NCBI GenBank assembly: GCA_963797475.1 | Contig: CAWCPR010000003.1 | Coordinates: 1,054,001 to 1,118,000 of the forward strand | DNA length: 64,000 nt | Reading direction: 5' to 3' | Source of the DNA: CAWCPR01 sp963797475 | Lineage (GTDB): Bacteria; Chloroflexota; Anaerolineae; Anaerolineales; UBA4823 | Shown here: positions 14,908-24,165 of the stretch, piece after piece | Numbering within the stretch: position 1 is the stretch's first letter | How the letters are laid out: each line of letters begins with the position of its first letter | The notes under the pieces: generated by a model | The model's database searches: none | Told to the model about the DNA's origin: nothing | The model's input: only the letters and a program-made list of their open reading frames with translations | Translations under genes and position numbers: made by a program

Positions 14908-16294
14908 CCAGCACCTGGCATTGTTGGATCGCTATGCGCTGGCAGTCGCCCAACGCACTCCCGAACCGTTGCAAGCGCCAGCCAAGCGCCAGGCCCTCGG
15001 ATCCGAGGCCCAACCCGGAATCCAGCAGCTTTTGAAATCGTACGAGCAGACCTACCGGCGCATCCAGGCCGTGCAGAACGAACTGCACGACCTGCGCCTG
15101 TCCGAACAGGATGCAGCCCGCCGCAGTGACATGCTCTCCTTCCAGATCAACGAGATCGAAACAGCCCGGCTGCGTCCCGGCGAAGAAGAGGATCTGCGCG
15201 ACGAGCGCAACCGCCTGGCAAACGCCGAAGGCCTGGCGAATTTTGTGCAGCAAGCGCTGCTGGCGTTAGACGAAGGCACTCCAGAAGCGCCAGCGACAAC
15301 CGACTTGCTCGGCCGGGTGGTTGACGCTTTAAGCGGCCTGGGCCGGTTAGACCCGTCCCAAGCGATTTTTCACGAACAGGCCCTCGCCCTGTTTGAAAGC
15401 CTGAGCGACCTGTCTGCCAGCCTGCGCAATTACCTGGAAGGGATAGAGTCCAATCCGAAACGCCTGGATCAGGTTGAAGAACGCCTGGATGTGATCCACA
15501 ACCTGAAACGCAAGTACGGCGCCACGATTCGGGAAATCCTGGCTTTCGGCGACGACACCCGCCAAAAACTGGAGGCGATCACACACGCAAGCGAGCGCAT
15601 CCAGGAGCTGGAATCGTCCCGGGGAGAACTGCTGGCGCAGTTAGGACAGACCGGTCAGGCGCTCTCGCAAGCACGGCGCTTGGCTGCAGAAAAATTAACC
15701 CACGCAATCGAAGGGCAACTGGCCGACCTGCATATGTCCGGGGCCCATTTCCAGGTCGATTTCCAGCAGCGCCCTGATCCTGAAGGGGTGCGTTTAGAGG
15801 AGGGTCGCCGTGTGGCTTATGACGCTAACGGGTTGGAACGGGTGGAATTCCTGATTGCCCCAAATCCCGGCGAGGGCTTTAAACCCCTGGCGAAGATCGC
15901 CTCTGGCGGCGAAACCTCGCGCCTGATGCTGGCCCTTAAAAATGTGCTGGCGCAGGCCGACCAGGTGCCGACCCTCATCTTCGATGAAATCGACCAGGGG
16001 ATTGGCGGCCGCGTCGGCTCAATTGTGGGCCAGAAATTATGGGCTTTGGCGCGCCAGCACCAGGTCCTTTGCATCACGCACCTGCCCCAATTGGCTGTCT
16101 ACGGCGAACAGCACTTCCAGGTGCAAAAGATCATCCAGGGTGAACGAACGATCACCCAGGTCCAGCTTCTGGAAGGGGAGGCGCGCCTGTTGGAGCTGGC
16201 CCAAATGCTGGGGGACGTCAGCGCAGGTACGCTGCATTCAGCTCGTGAGCTGGTTCAAACTGTCTCGAAGTGGACTGAAGCTGCAAAGGCTTAG
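14801..16294 (+). CDS. recN: DNA repair protein RecN, remaining part (frameshifted)
   Basis: Covers the rest of RecN: EYLVDLHGQSEHLSLLR (Q-loop), coiled-coil arms (long Glu/Arg/Leu-rich helices), the signature IASGGETSRLMLALKNVL, the Walker B segment TLIFDEIDQGIGGRVGSIVG, and the CITHLPQLAVYGEQHF switch. The open frame extends upstream to 14630 but the RecN match begins near 14801. With the N-terminal part the protein would be about 600 residues, near the usual RecN length. Confidence 0.88.
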   Translation, partial: LEINGRVVNASLLHELGEYLVDLHGQSEHLSLLRVNQHLALLDRYALAVAQRTPEPLQAPAKRQALGSEAQPGIQQLLKSYEQTYRRIQAVQNELHDLRLSEQDAARRSDMLSFQINEIETARLRPGEEEDLRDERNRLANAEGLANFVQQALLALDEGTPEAPATTDLLGRVVDALSGLGRLDPSQAIFHEQALALFESLSDLSASLRNYLEGIESNPKRLDQVEERLDVIHNLKRKYGATIREILAFGDDTRQKLEAITHASERIQELESSRGELLAQLGQTGQALSQARRLAAEKLTHAIEGQLADLHMSGAHFQVDFQQRPDPEGVRLEEGRRVAYDANGLERVEFLIAPNPGEGFKPLAKIASGGETSRLMLALKNVLAQADQVPTLIFDEIDQGIGGRVGSIVGQKLWALARQHQVLCITHLPQLAVYGEQHFQVQKIIQGERTITQVQLLEGEARLLELAQMLGDVSAGTLHSARELVQTVSKWTEAAKA

Positions 16295-16380
16295 GGTTGG
16301 CCTGAGGACAGGCGCCGCTCGAAAGCAACCGATTTCAAAATCCTGAACGGTAAGCGTCTAATTCGTTGTACAATTTATCT

Positions 16381-17352
16381 ATGCCCAGCGTCCCGCACAT
16401 CTTAAAAATGCGCCGCAGGTCGAGCGCGCCCAGCCGGCGGAATACCGGCGGGCGGCTTGGCCTGGGCTGCAGTCTCTTGCTCAGCCTGTTATTCGCTCTG
16501 GCGGCGGTCGTTGCAGCCGTCTTTTACACCGACCTTTCTCGAGATCTTCCGTCTTTACTGGCCTTGCCCGGCCTGCTGGAACCTCCAAAAGGCTTGCTGC
16601 TCCAACCGACCCGGTTGTACGACCGCACCGGCGAACACGTGCTGCTTTCCCTGGAAAATCCGGCTGCTGCCAGCCGGCAATATGTGCGTGTGAATGAAAG
16701 CGCCACTTCCGCTCCAGCAAGTACGGAAAAACCCCTGCTCCAGCCGGATACAGTCTCAATTCAAGGTTTTATTCCCACCAGCCTGATCTCCGCGACCGTC
16801 GCCAGCGCCGATCCAACCTTTTGGAGCAATCCGGGATTTTCCCTGGAAGGTGTGGGTCAAGCCACACATCCTACCCTGGCTCAAAAATTAGTTTCCGATC
16901 TGCTCCTGTGGGATGAAAAACCCGGCATTCGCCGGGCGCTGCGGGAACGCTTGCTCGCAGCACAGATCACAAGCCATTACGGCAAACACAAAGTTTTGGA
17001 ATGGTATCTCAACAGCGCCAATTACGGCCGGCTGGCCTATGGCGTCGACGTCGCGGCGCGCCTGTATTTTGGGAAAACAGCCCCGGCGCCTCGATCTGGC
17101 CGAGTCGGCGTTACTGGCGGCTGTGGCGCAAGCCCCGGCGCTCAACCCGATGGACGCGCCTCAAGCGGCCCTGGAACGCCAGCGCGACCTGATCGAACTG
17201 ATGCTCGAGCAGGGACTGATCAACTCTGGGCAGGCCGACCAGGCTTTGCAGAAGAAGCTAACTTTTGCGCCAACCCCGGCGCAGCCAGAAAATCCTGCTC
17301 CGGCGTTTACTGCCCTGGTTATTCGCCAGCTTCAAGCATCCATCGGCCGTGA
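16381..17352 (+). CDS. Class A penicillin-binding-protein homologue, N-terminal part (frameshifted)
   Basis: After a basic start and a membrane anchor (SLLLSLLFALAAVVAAVFY) comes a GT51 transglycosylase-like domain: QKLVSDLLLWDEKPGIRRAL, LEWYLNSANYGRLAYGVDVA, ARLYFGKT. The catalytic Glu of the usual Glu-Asp-x-x-Phe motif is Ala here (VASADPTFW, codon GCC 16807-16809) and the STITQQ element has become HPTLAQ. The homologous reading ends near 17085 (one extra C in GCCCCGG) and resumes in the next frame. TACAAT (16369-16374) lies 6 bases before ATG 16381, so the mRNA is probably leaderless. Confidence 0.8.
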   Translation: MPSVPHILKMRRRSSAPSRRNTGGRLGLGCSLLLSLLFALAAVVAAVFYTDLSRDLPSLLALPGLLEPPKGLLLQPTRLYDRTGEHVLLSLENPAAASRQYVRVNESATSAPASTEKPLLQPDTVSIQGFIPTSLISATVASADPTFWSNPGFSLEGVGQATHPTLAQKLVSDLLLWDEKPGIRRALRERLLAAQITSHYGKHKVLEWYLNSANYGRLAYGVDVAARLYFGKTAPAPRSGRVGVTGGCGASPGAQPDGRASSGPGTPARPDRTDARAGTDQLWAGRPGFAEEANFCANPGAARKSCSGVYCPGYSPASSIHRP

Positions 17353-19363
17353 CCGCCTGGAGCGCGGCGGCTTCCAGGTGATCACGACTCTGGATTACCG
17401 CTTGCAACTTCAGTCGGCTTGCGCGGCCGCTACCCAGTTGTCTCGCTTGCAGTCTCCTCCCCCGGCAGACCCCCTGGCGGCGGACGGCTCCGAATGCCAG
17501 GCGGCCCGTTTGCTGCCCACGCTTCCGACCGGCGCCGCTGCGCCAGATTCCCTCAGCTCGCTGGGGGCGAATGTCGTCGTCTTGGACCCGCAAAAAGGAG
17601 AAATCCTCGCAATGGTGGGCCAGCCTGAGGCCGGCCTCGACCCTTCGGAGACCCCCGGCCACTCGCCCGGTTCAATTTTGACCCCTTTTATTTACCTGTC
17701 AGCATTTACACGCGGCATGGGCCCAGCAACATTGGTCTGGGACATCCCCAAATCGTCCTCTGCAAGCGCTCTCCAGAATTACGACGGTAAATTCCATGGC
17801 CCGGTACGTTTGCGCCTGGCCCTGGCAAACGATTACCTGGTTCCGGCGGTCAAAGCGTTTGCACAGGTTGGCACTGAAAACGTTTGGCGCAGCGCGCGCC
17901 AGTTGGGATTGACCTCGCTGCAGCCGCCCGCAACCGGCGGGGCCTCCGGACTGCCGTTCAGCGGCGGTGAAATCACCCTGTTGGAGGCCAGCCAGGCTTT
18001 TGGCGTGTTCGCCAACCAGGGAAAATTGGTGGGGCGTGCACTCGAAACGGTACAGCCGGGGGGAGGGCTTTCCGCACTGCCGGCAGCAGCGATCCAAAAG
18101 GTCCAAGACGATACTGGACGGGTATGGCTGGAATGGGGTTCGAACGCGTCTCGACCGGTCGTCAACCCGCAGCTCGCTTATTTGATGACCAATATCCTGA
18201 GCGATGAGGCTGCCCGCTGGCCAAGCCTGGGCCATCCCAATGCCCTGGAGATTGGACGCCCGGCGGCCGCGAAACTGGGGCGAACGCCCACCGGCCTGGG
18301 GGCCTGGACGATTGGCTACACCCCGCAAATGGTGGTCGGGGTCTGGGTAGGCCAAAAGGATGAAGCGATCGCCGGTCGGGACCTCCCCGGGCAAAGCGCG
18401 AACAACCCGCTCACCCCGAATCAGGCGGCAGCCTTGTGGCATGCGATCATGCAATTCGCCAGCCAGAGCCTGCCCCCTCTCGGTTGGGCGCAGCCGCCCG
18501 GGATCAGCAGCCGGGATGTATGCGATCCTTCGGGGTTGCTGCCGACGCCGGATTGCCCGTCCGTGGTGAACGAGGTCTTTCTCCAGGGAAACGAGCCCAC
18601 CCAGGACGACAACCTGTTCCGGAAAGTTGAAGTCAACCGCGCCAGCGGCAATCTGGCGACTATCTTCACCCCCTCGGACCTGGTGGAGGAGCGCGTTTAT
18701 ATGATTGTCCCGCCTGAAGCCGTGGAATGGGCTCAAACAGCCGGACTGGCAACGCCGCCTGAAACCTATGATGTAATCGCTGCGCCTGACCAGACTTCGC
18801 CAGACGTGCAGATCGATTCACCCGGCATGTTCGCTTACGTTCGTGGGAAGGTAAAAATCGCAGGTAAAGCTGCCGGTCAGGATTTCAATTTTTATCGCCT
18901 GCAGGTGGGACAGGGCCTAAACCCCCAGGAATGGCTGCAAATCGGCCAGGATGTGACCCGCCCGGTCAGCTCTGGCGAGCTGGGAACCTGGGATACCAGC
19001 GGGTTGAGCGGGCTGTATGCCTTGCAGTTGCTGGTTGTTCGCCAGGATAAACACGTCGAATCGGCCATCGCCCAGGTGACGGTAGATAACCAGGCTCCTG
19101 TTGTGCAAATCCTTTACCCAGAAGCGGGCCAGGAGCTGGCGCTGCTGCCAAGCCGTACGGTAACCTTCCAGTTCAACGCCAGCGATGACCTGGCCCTGGC
19201 CCATGTCCAGGTCCTGGTCGACGACAAACTGCTGACGACGCTGCAGCAAGCCCCGTTTGCCGTGCCCTGGAAGGCGCAAACCGGAAACCATACGCTGCTG
19301 GTGATCGCCAGCGACCTGGCAGGAAACCAAAGCCAGGATAAGGTTATCTTTTCAGTAAAATAA
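17086..19363 (+). CDS. Class A penicillin-binding-protein homologue, transpeptidase and Ig-like part; catalytic motifs lost
   Basis: Continues RRLDLAESALLAAVAQAPAL (end of GT51), then a transpeptidase domain whose active-site motifs are all altered: SxxK reads SILT (17672-17683, Lys to Thr), SxN reads DYL (17831-17839), KTG reads KLG (18272-18280). The surrounding scaffold is well kept: FIYLSAFTRGMGPATLVWDI, AWTIGYTPQMVVGVWVG. A PBP1A/1C-type Cys pair (VCDPSGLLPTPDCPS) and two C-terminal Ig-like domains follow (VQIDSPGMFAYVRGKVKIAG; VVQILYPEAGQELALL). The open frame extends upstream to 16913. It is probably a non-catalytic cell-envelope protein rather than a peptidoglycan polymerase. Confidence 0.8.
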
Positions 19364-19383
19364 TCCTTCTGTAATTCTTGTGC

Positions 19384-19414
19384 GCCGCGCTCGATCGGGC
19401 GCGGCTATTTTTTT
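19384..19414 (+). terminator. Rho-independent terminator
   Basis: GCCGCGC (19384-19390) pairs with GCGCGGC (19399-19405), followed by TATTTTTTT. It lies 20 bases after the penicillin-binding-protein homologue and ends that transcript. Confidence 0.8.
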
Positions 19415-20185
19415 AAGCGCCTTGGAAGCCACACAGATATACCTGAACGCCCGGGCGACCGAACTGAGGCAACAGGTAAACCAGCTCGCCCAGTCCACAG
19501 TGGCCGCCGCAGACGCGACCAGGATCGCCCAAAATGTCCAGGCGACAAGCCTGGTGCAGCAAGCCGCGCTACATCCGCGATGCTCTGGATATTGCCGGGC
19601 TCTCCTATGTCGATGTGGGTGATGCTTCCGGGAATTTCAAACAGCAAATCCTTTCCGGAACGGATTGGGACCTGATCATCGTCGGCGCCGAATCACGGAG
19701 TAAAGTCCAGGGTGAGTTTTTCGTATACCTGCTGGATGAGATCAACAAAGGCACCGCAGTGATCATCGAGATTTGGAACCTGGATGATATCGGCGGAGGC
19801 AAGTTCAACTCGATCTTAACCAAGTGCGGACTGGAATTCCAAAGTGATTGGTACAGTCCAAAATCGCCCTCGCTCTGGTTTTTGGTCCCCGAAAACCCGG
19901 TGTTCCACGAGCTAAATGAAGGGATTTCGTTGGTCAATTACGTTGGGTACTGGAAGGGTGATGCTGGCGACCTGATCCGCATCAGCCCAGGAAGCGACGC
20001 AATCCTTTTAGCCGGTAATATCGCTACCTGAGAAACAGCGCTACGGAACCCTGGCCACCTGCCAGGAGGGACGAGTGATTATTCAAACGTTTTCCTCCCA
20101 CGATTACCACCAGGAAGATGTCACCCGGCTCTGGCAAAACTACATCTACTTCACCCTGAAGAATCATTTCGAAACAGCGCCCTGA
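19415..20185 (+). pseudogene. Decayed remnant of a secreted/anchored protein, start missing and two frameshifts
   Basis: Three consecutive frames each carry convincing protein. First comes ATQIYLNARATELRQQVNQL (helical) to about 19565. Then follow YIRDALDIAGLSYVDVGDAS, DWDLIIVGAESRSKVQGEFF, INKGTAVIIEIWNLDDIGGG, and VNYVGYWKGDAGDLIRISPG to the TGA at 20029. Skipping one T there restores KQRYGTLATC and VIIQTFSSHDYHQEDVTRLW to the stop at 20185. The reading begins immediately after a terminator with no usable start, so the N-terminal part appears to be gone. The middle looks like an alpha/beta, glutamine-amidotransferase-like (ThuA-type) fold, but I cannot name the family with confidence. Confidence 0.6.
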
Positions 20186-20189
20186 TACG

Positions 20190-20236
20190 AAAAAATGAGC
20201 GCCGGGCGAATAGAACTCGTCCGGCGCTCATTTTTT
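20190..20236. terminator. 16-bp perfect bidirectional terminator
   Basis: AAAAAATGAGCGCCGG (20190-20205) and its exact complement CCGGCGCTCATTTTTT (20221-20236) flank a 15-base loop. With A and T tracts on both sides it can serve the remnant on the plus strand and the protease gene on the minus strand. Confidence 0.85.
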
Positions 20237-20257
20237 CATACAGGAAATTAACGGCCT

Positions 20258-22012
20258 TTATGGGACGGTCGCTGAGAACCAGTCAAACTCCACGCCTGCT
20301 CCGGCAATATCGAAGGTGCTCACCGAGACGCCCGCTTGCCCGCCTCCCTGGAAGCGATTATCCCGGGCGGAGCCCATCTTCGTCCCGTTGACGTAGAAAC
20401 TCAACTCGGTGCCAATACAGGTGGCGATCAGCTCATTCTTAGACTTTTGCAGGTTAATCGCCGTCGAAGCCCCGCTGTTCAGCATCGTATAATCGCCGTT
20501 CAAATATTTCCAGATGTACCAGTAGCCTCCGCTGTTCATACTGAACTCGTACCAGCCATCCGTAGTCGCCCTGCAAACCAGACTGATATTGTTGCGGTTC
20601 GGCCCGGCTACAGTCTCGACGGCTGCATCGATCCGGACGTCCGAAGGCACGAGTTCCAGATCATACAATGCGTACACCGTGGAGTTCTTATCATCTGATT
20701 CCACGTAAAGCGTGCTGTGGTCAATGTTGGCGCTGTAATTATCGCTGTCAGGCACAGCAAATGTATACCAGTTGTCGGAATCGTCGAATTCGGTCGAGAA
20801 GAAATATGAGCCCGAGCCGGTTGCATTCGGATCACCTGCGACGGTCGTATTGCCTGTATTATCGTTGGTTGTCGTGGTGGCGTCTGGAGAGCCGAAGGTG
20901 AAGGAGGTCGCCAGCTCGCGCCCGTTTAGCTGGCCCTCGAGAACCTCGCCGGTATCGAAGCGGATCACCGTGACGCTCAAAGTGTCGCCAGGATTGTGGC
21001 TACGCAAGATATCACAGTAGTCTTTCATCGTACCATCGGTGGCCAAAACCTCTCCCTCCATCTGGTAAACGATATCGCCGCCCTGGATGCCGGCCTTATC
21101 GGCTGGAGAGCCGGATTTAACCGAACGAACCCAGACACCCGAAAGGGTCTCCCCGTTCAAATCACCGGTGACGGCGACGCCGTTAACGCCAATGGTCTCC
21201 TTATCCTTATTGGAGCGCAGCTCCTCCACAACCAACTCGGCGCTGTCCCGGCTGATGGCATAATTCTCATCGGTGTTGGATACAGTGGCGTAATTAATGC
21301 CCAACACCTGACCGTTATCATCCACCAGCGGCCCGCCCGAGTTACCCGGGTTGACCTTAGCCGAATGCTTGATCACGTTATCCACTGCAGCCCAGATCGA
21401 ATCCAGGCTGGTTTTCGGCTGGGAGACGATGCCCTTGGTCACCGTATAATCCGCTCCGGCAGCGCTGCTCGGATAACCTGCGGCGTAAACGTCCAGGGCG
21501 GCTTTAATATCACCATCGTACCATTTGAGATAAGGGAAATTATTCCCATCGATCTTGATGACTGCCAGGTCCGAGCATTCGGAAACGCCCAATATCCTGG
21601 CATTGAGCGGCTTGGTCTCCCCGCTCATATAAACACGGAGCAGCGCTGAGCCCGTCACCACGTGGTTATTCGTCACAGCGATCCCGGAAGGGTCGATAAT
21701 AAAACCAGTTCCCCAGCCGCCTACATTTACCAACAACCCCACCTCCGGGTCAACGTAGGTGCCTTCCATTTCAATCCGTACGACAGCCTTCTCGACGTCC
21801 TGGAGATTCGATACTGCCCCGGTCTCAACTGTAGGGATGTCCGTGGGCAACTCGGCCTGAGTTGCCTTTGGGGGCAGGGTTGGCAGTTCGGCCTGTGTGG
21901 GCGCGGGCGCCTGAGTCTGCGCCGGGTTAGCGCCGGCATTGCATGCCAGACTCACCGCCATGACGAATACGACAAGCCAAATGACCGGTTTAAATGCCTT
22001 TGCTCTCATCAC
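20258..22012 (-). CDS. HtrA-like trypsin-type serine protease, lipoprotein with PDZ and C-terminal LamG-like domain
   Basis: 584 residues. A lipoprotein signal ends in AVSLAC (Cys at residue 24), followed by a Pro/Thr-rich spacer. The S1C protease domain shows its triad: His in AVTNNHVV, Asp in SDLAVIKI, Ser in KVNPGNSGGPLVDD. A PDZ domain follows (SGSPADKAGIQGGDIVYQME), then an Asn/Thr/Asp-rich linker and a C-terminal beta-rich region (YWYIWKYLNGDYTMLNSG, NELIATCIGTELSFYVNGT) resembling a concanavalin/LamG-type carbohydrate- or ligand-binding fold. It acts outside the cytoplasmic membrane, probably in protein quality control. It stands alone, with a shared terminator at its 3' end. Confidence 0.9.
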   Translation of the reverse strand: MMRAKAFKPVIWLVVFVMAVSLACNAGANPAQTQAPAPTQAELPTLPPKATQAELPTDIPTVETGAVSNLQDVEKAVVRIEMEGTYVDPEVGLLVNVGGWGTGFIIDPSGIAVTNNHVVTGSALLRVYMSGETKPLNARILGVSECSDLAVIKIDGNNFPYLKWYDGDIKAALDVYAAGYPSSAAGADYTVTKGIVSQPKTSLDSIWAAVDNVIKHSAKVNPGNSGGPLVDDNGQVLGINYATVSNTDENYAISRDSAELVVEELRSNKDKETIGVNGVAVTGDLNGETLSGVWVRSVKSGSPADKAGIQGGDIVYQMEGEVLATDGTMKDYCDILRSHNPGDTLSVTVIRFDTGEVLEGQLNGRELATSFTFGSPDATTTTNDNTGNTTVAGDPNATGSGSYFFSTEFDDSDNWYTFAVPDSDNYSANIDHSTLYVESDDKNSTVYALYDLELVPSDVRIDAAVETVAGPNRNNISLVCRATTDGWYEFSMNSGGYWYIWKYLNGDYTMLNSGASTAINLQKSKNELIATCIGTELSFYVNGTKMGSARDNRFQGGGQAGVSVSTFDIAGAGVEFDWFSATVP

Positions 22013-22171
22013 GAATTCTCCTCAAATGCAATGAACAGGTGTGAAATGGTTTTCCCACTGAAAATATTAAGGGATGTTTAAAACCAAGTTTACCATAATT
22101 CAATACGACTGCTGCTCTTTTTTACCCAGGTTTTACGCCCGAGATTCCAAGGGCCAGCCTGGCCAGTTAGC

Positions 22172-22672
22172 CTAGCGTTGGCCTAACGTAAGCCCGAGGA
22201 TCTTTTCAGTCGTAGTAAAAGCCATTGGAGGCAGGTTATCTCGTGAGAAAAAAACCGCCCGATCCACATCATCGGCGGCGTGCAAGCTGCCGGAAAGGAT
22301 CTCGGCGCGGTAAAAGATGACAATGTGCGCCCCGCTCGGGTGCTCCTGGCCGTACAGTACGTCAATCAATGTGGTGACGCGAACTTGCAGCCCTGTTTCT
22401 TCCAATAACTCCCGCTCAGCAGCCAGCCTGGGGTCCTCGCCAGCATCGACGAAGCCAGCCGGAAGAGTCCAAAGGCCTCGCCGCGGGTCCGTGGCGCGCC
22501 GCACCAGTAATGCCTTACCATCCTGCTCAACCACAACACCCACGGCCACCTTTGGGTCAGCAAAGTAAACCCAATTACAGGCAGGACAAACCGGACGCAG
22601 GCGGCCATCACGCTCCGCCTGCGTCACCTTCGTCCCACAGCGTGGGCAATAGTTAACCTGATCGGCGATCAT
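22172..22672 (-). CDS. Nudix hydrolase with N-terminal zinc ribbon
   Basis: 166 residues. A zinc ribbon (CPRCGTKV...CPACNWVYF) precedes the Nudix domain with the box GFVDAGEDPRLAAERELLEE, then TGL. This layout (zinc ribbon plus Nudix) is shared with NudC-type NADH pyrophosphatases and ADP-ribose pyrophosphatases; the SQPWPFPxS NADH signature is absent, so the substrate is open. Its start overlaps the anti-sigma stop by four bases (ATGA), making it the third gene of the sigma operon. Confidence 0.9.
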   Translation of the reverse strand: MIADQVNYCPRCGTKVTQAERDGRLRPVCPACNWVYFADPKVAVGVVVEQDGKALLVRRATDPRRGLWTLPAGFVDAGEDPRLAAERELLEETGLQVRVTTLIDVLYGQEHPSGAHIVIFYRAEILSGSLHAADDVDRAVFFSRDNLPPMAFTTTEKILGLTLGQR

Positions 22673-23502
22673 GCATTGCCTGATCGATGGATGAAATAAG
22701 CTGCCAGCCCGCTGAACAAGGCTATCAACGCCAATGCTGCTTCCGCAACACGCCAGGGAAGCCGCTCGACCGCTGGTTGTGAAGCAGTGGTATCCGCAGG
22801 TTCTTCCGGCGACTCAGATTGGCGCAGCGGGTTTTCTGCCAGGGTCTGGCCATCTTGCTGCGGTTGCATTTCGAGCGGAGCCCCGGTACCGCCTGAAGGT
22901 TCACTCAACACTTCGGGACCGGCTTGCGATTGCGCCGGGGCTTCCACAGTCGGTTCGGCTGTAAACGACGGCGCTTCTGCAAGGACCCCCATCCCGGGTT
23001 GAGCTGTCGCTTCGGGGGTAGGCTGCACTGCCATCAACTTTTGATTTGGGGCCGGCACAGCTTCGCCCTGCCCGATATCCGGGTAAGGGTTTGTCTCCAC
23101 CTGGGCCGCGAACGGGGAAACCTCGGTCGCTGCCGGCGCCAGAGCGCTCATTGAAATGGCTGCCGGCTGCCTGTTTGTGAGGAAATCACCAGCGAATACC
23201 ACAACCAACATCAGGGTGGCCAGGACGGAAGCCAGGCGGAAGACAGGGAGAGCTGGCACAGTCGAACGCGGCTGCACACGCCTCCCGACCATGGCAGGGG
23301 TAAGCGTGAAGTTGCGCGGCGAACGCAGCTTGGGTTGGCTGCGCAACACCGTTCGCGTCTGGCGCAGTTCGTCCAGTGCCATACGCAGGTTCTGGTCTTC
23401 ACGCAGGCCGTTTTCCAGGCGGGCGCGCTCCTTCTGGGCCAATTGCCCATCCAGGTAAGCCGATAAGGCTTCCCATTCTCGAGTTGTTATTTTTTTCGTC
23501 AT
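22669..23502 (-). CDS. Anti-sigma factor (membrane-anchored)
   Basis: 277 residues. The N-terminal helical segment (TREWEALSAYLDGQLAQKER) is the zf-HC2-like anti-sigma fold without obvious zinc ligands. A membrane helix (LASVLATLMLVVVFAG) follows near residue 95, then a long Pro/Glu/Gln-rich extracytoplasmic region, and a second hydrophobic stretch at the C-terminus (EAALALIALFSGLAAYFI). It overlaps the sigma gene stop by four bases. The order sigma - anti-sigma is the usual control pair: the anti-sigma holds the ECF factor until an envelope signal arrives. Confidence 0.8.
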   Translation of the reverse strand: MTKKITTREWEALSAYLDGQLAQKERARLENGLREDQNLRMALDELRQTRTVLRSQPKLRSPRNFTLTPAMVGRRVQPRSTVPALPVFRLASVLATLMLVVVFAGDFLTNRQPAAISMSALAPAATEVSPFAAQVETNPYPDIGQGEAVPAPNQKLMAVQPTPEATAQPGMGVLAEAPSFTAEPTVEAPAQSQAGPEVLSEPSGGTGAPLEMQPQQDGQTLAENPLRQSESPEEPADTTASQPAVERLPWRVAEAALALIALFSGLAAYFIHRSGNA

Positions 23503-24044
23503 GGTTCACTCTCTTCTACCAGACGAAATGCAGCCGGTAAAAGTTCCCAAAAGCCCTGCAGGCACTCTCGCAAGCGCACTCGAGCGCGCGCCAGGCGGCT
23601 TTTCACAGTACCGAGCGGCTTGCCGATCGCGCCAGCGGCCTCAGCGTAGTCAAGGCCCTGGAGATCGACCAGAATAACGACGAGACGAAACTCATCCGGT
23701 AGGCCGCCGAGGCAGTTTTGGATGGCTTTGTTCAACTCGGAACGCTCAGCTTCTTCTTCGGGCGATTCAGATGGGTCGGCCAGCCAGCTCGGAGATTCGA
23801 TCTCTTCATCCTCGCCTGTGAGCGGTTCTAAGGGGGCTTCCGGGCGCCGCTTTTGGCGCCTGAGCTCGTCATAACAGGCATTAGTGACAATTCGCAAGAG
23901 CCAGGCTTTAAACGAGCCGCCCCGGTATGAGCCCAGCTTACGAAAAGCCGAGATAAACGCCTCCTGCGTCGCATCTTCGGCGCCTTGCTGCTCGCCCATC
24001 ATCCGGTAGGCCTGGTTGTAAATCATATCCTGGTAGGCAAGCAC
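23499..24044 (-). CDS. ECF RNA polymerase sigma factor, possibly with an in-frame stop near its start
   Basis: Region 2 (YQDMIYNQAYRMMGEQQGAE, DATQEAFISAFRKLGSYRGG, SFKAWLLRIVTNACYDELRR) and region 4 (LGGLPDEFRLVVILVDLQGL, DYAEAAGAIGKPLGTVKSRL) are both present. From GTG 24044 the protein is 181 residues, but region 2.1 normally begins earlier. In the same frame, upstream, is ATG 24107, then seven codons, a TAA (24086-24084), and then SARQGDLDAFNRLV, which is typical ECF sequence. So either the true start was ATG 24107 and one codon is now a stop, or a shorter protein is made from GTG 24044. It is first in the operon with the anti-sigma and Nudix genes. Confidence 0.85.
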   Translation of the reverse strand: MLAYQDMIYNQAYRMMGEQQGAEDATQEAFISAFRKLGSYRGGSFKAWLLRIVTNACYDELRRQKRRPEAPLEPLTGEDEEIESPSWLADPSESPEEEAERSELNKAIQNCLGGLPDEFRLVVILVDLQGLDYAEAAGAIGKPLGTVKSRLARARVRLRECLQGFWELLPAAFRLVEESEP

Positions 24045-24165
24045 CAGACGGTTAAACGCGTCCAGATCTCCCTGCCGGGCAGATTAAATCAGTGCGCCTT
24101 CGTCCATAGCAAATTCTCTTCAGCGGCTGTATTTTGAACTAATAATTTCGAGCAACAGCCTGCGC

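Noticed and set aside
17699..18736. Long 345-residue open frame on the minus strand inside the penicillin-binding-protein homologue
   Set aside because: It is antisense to a recognisable domain; translation is low-complexity, rich in Arg/Gly/Pro and matches no family.
19384..19640. Using the ATG/GTG inside the terminator (frame from 19380) as the start of the remnant gene
   Set aside because: That would place the start codon in the hairpin of a Rho-independent terminator and the first 15 residues do not look like protein.
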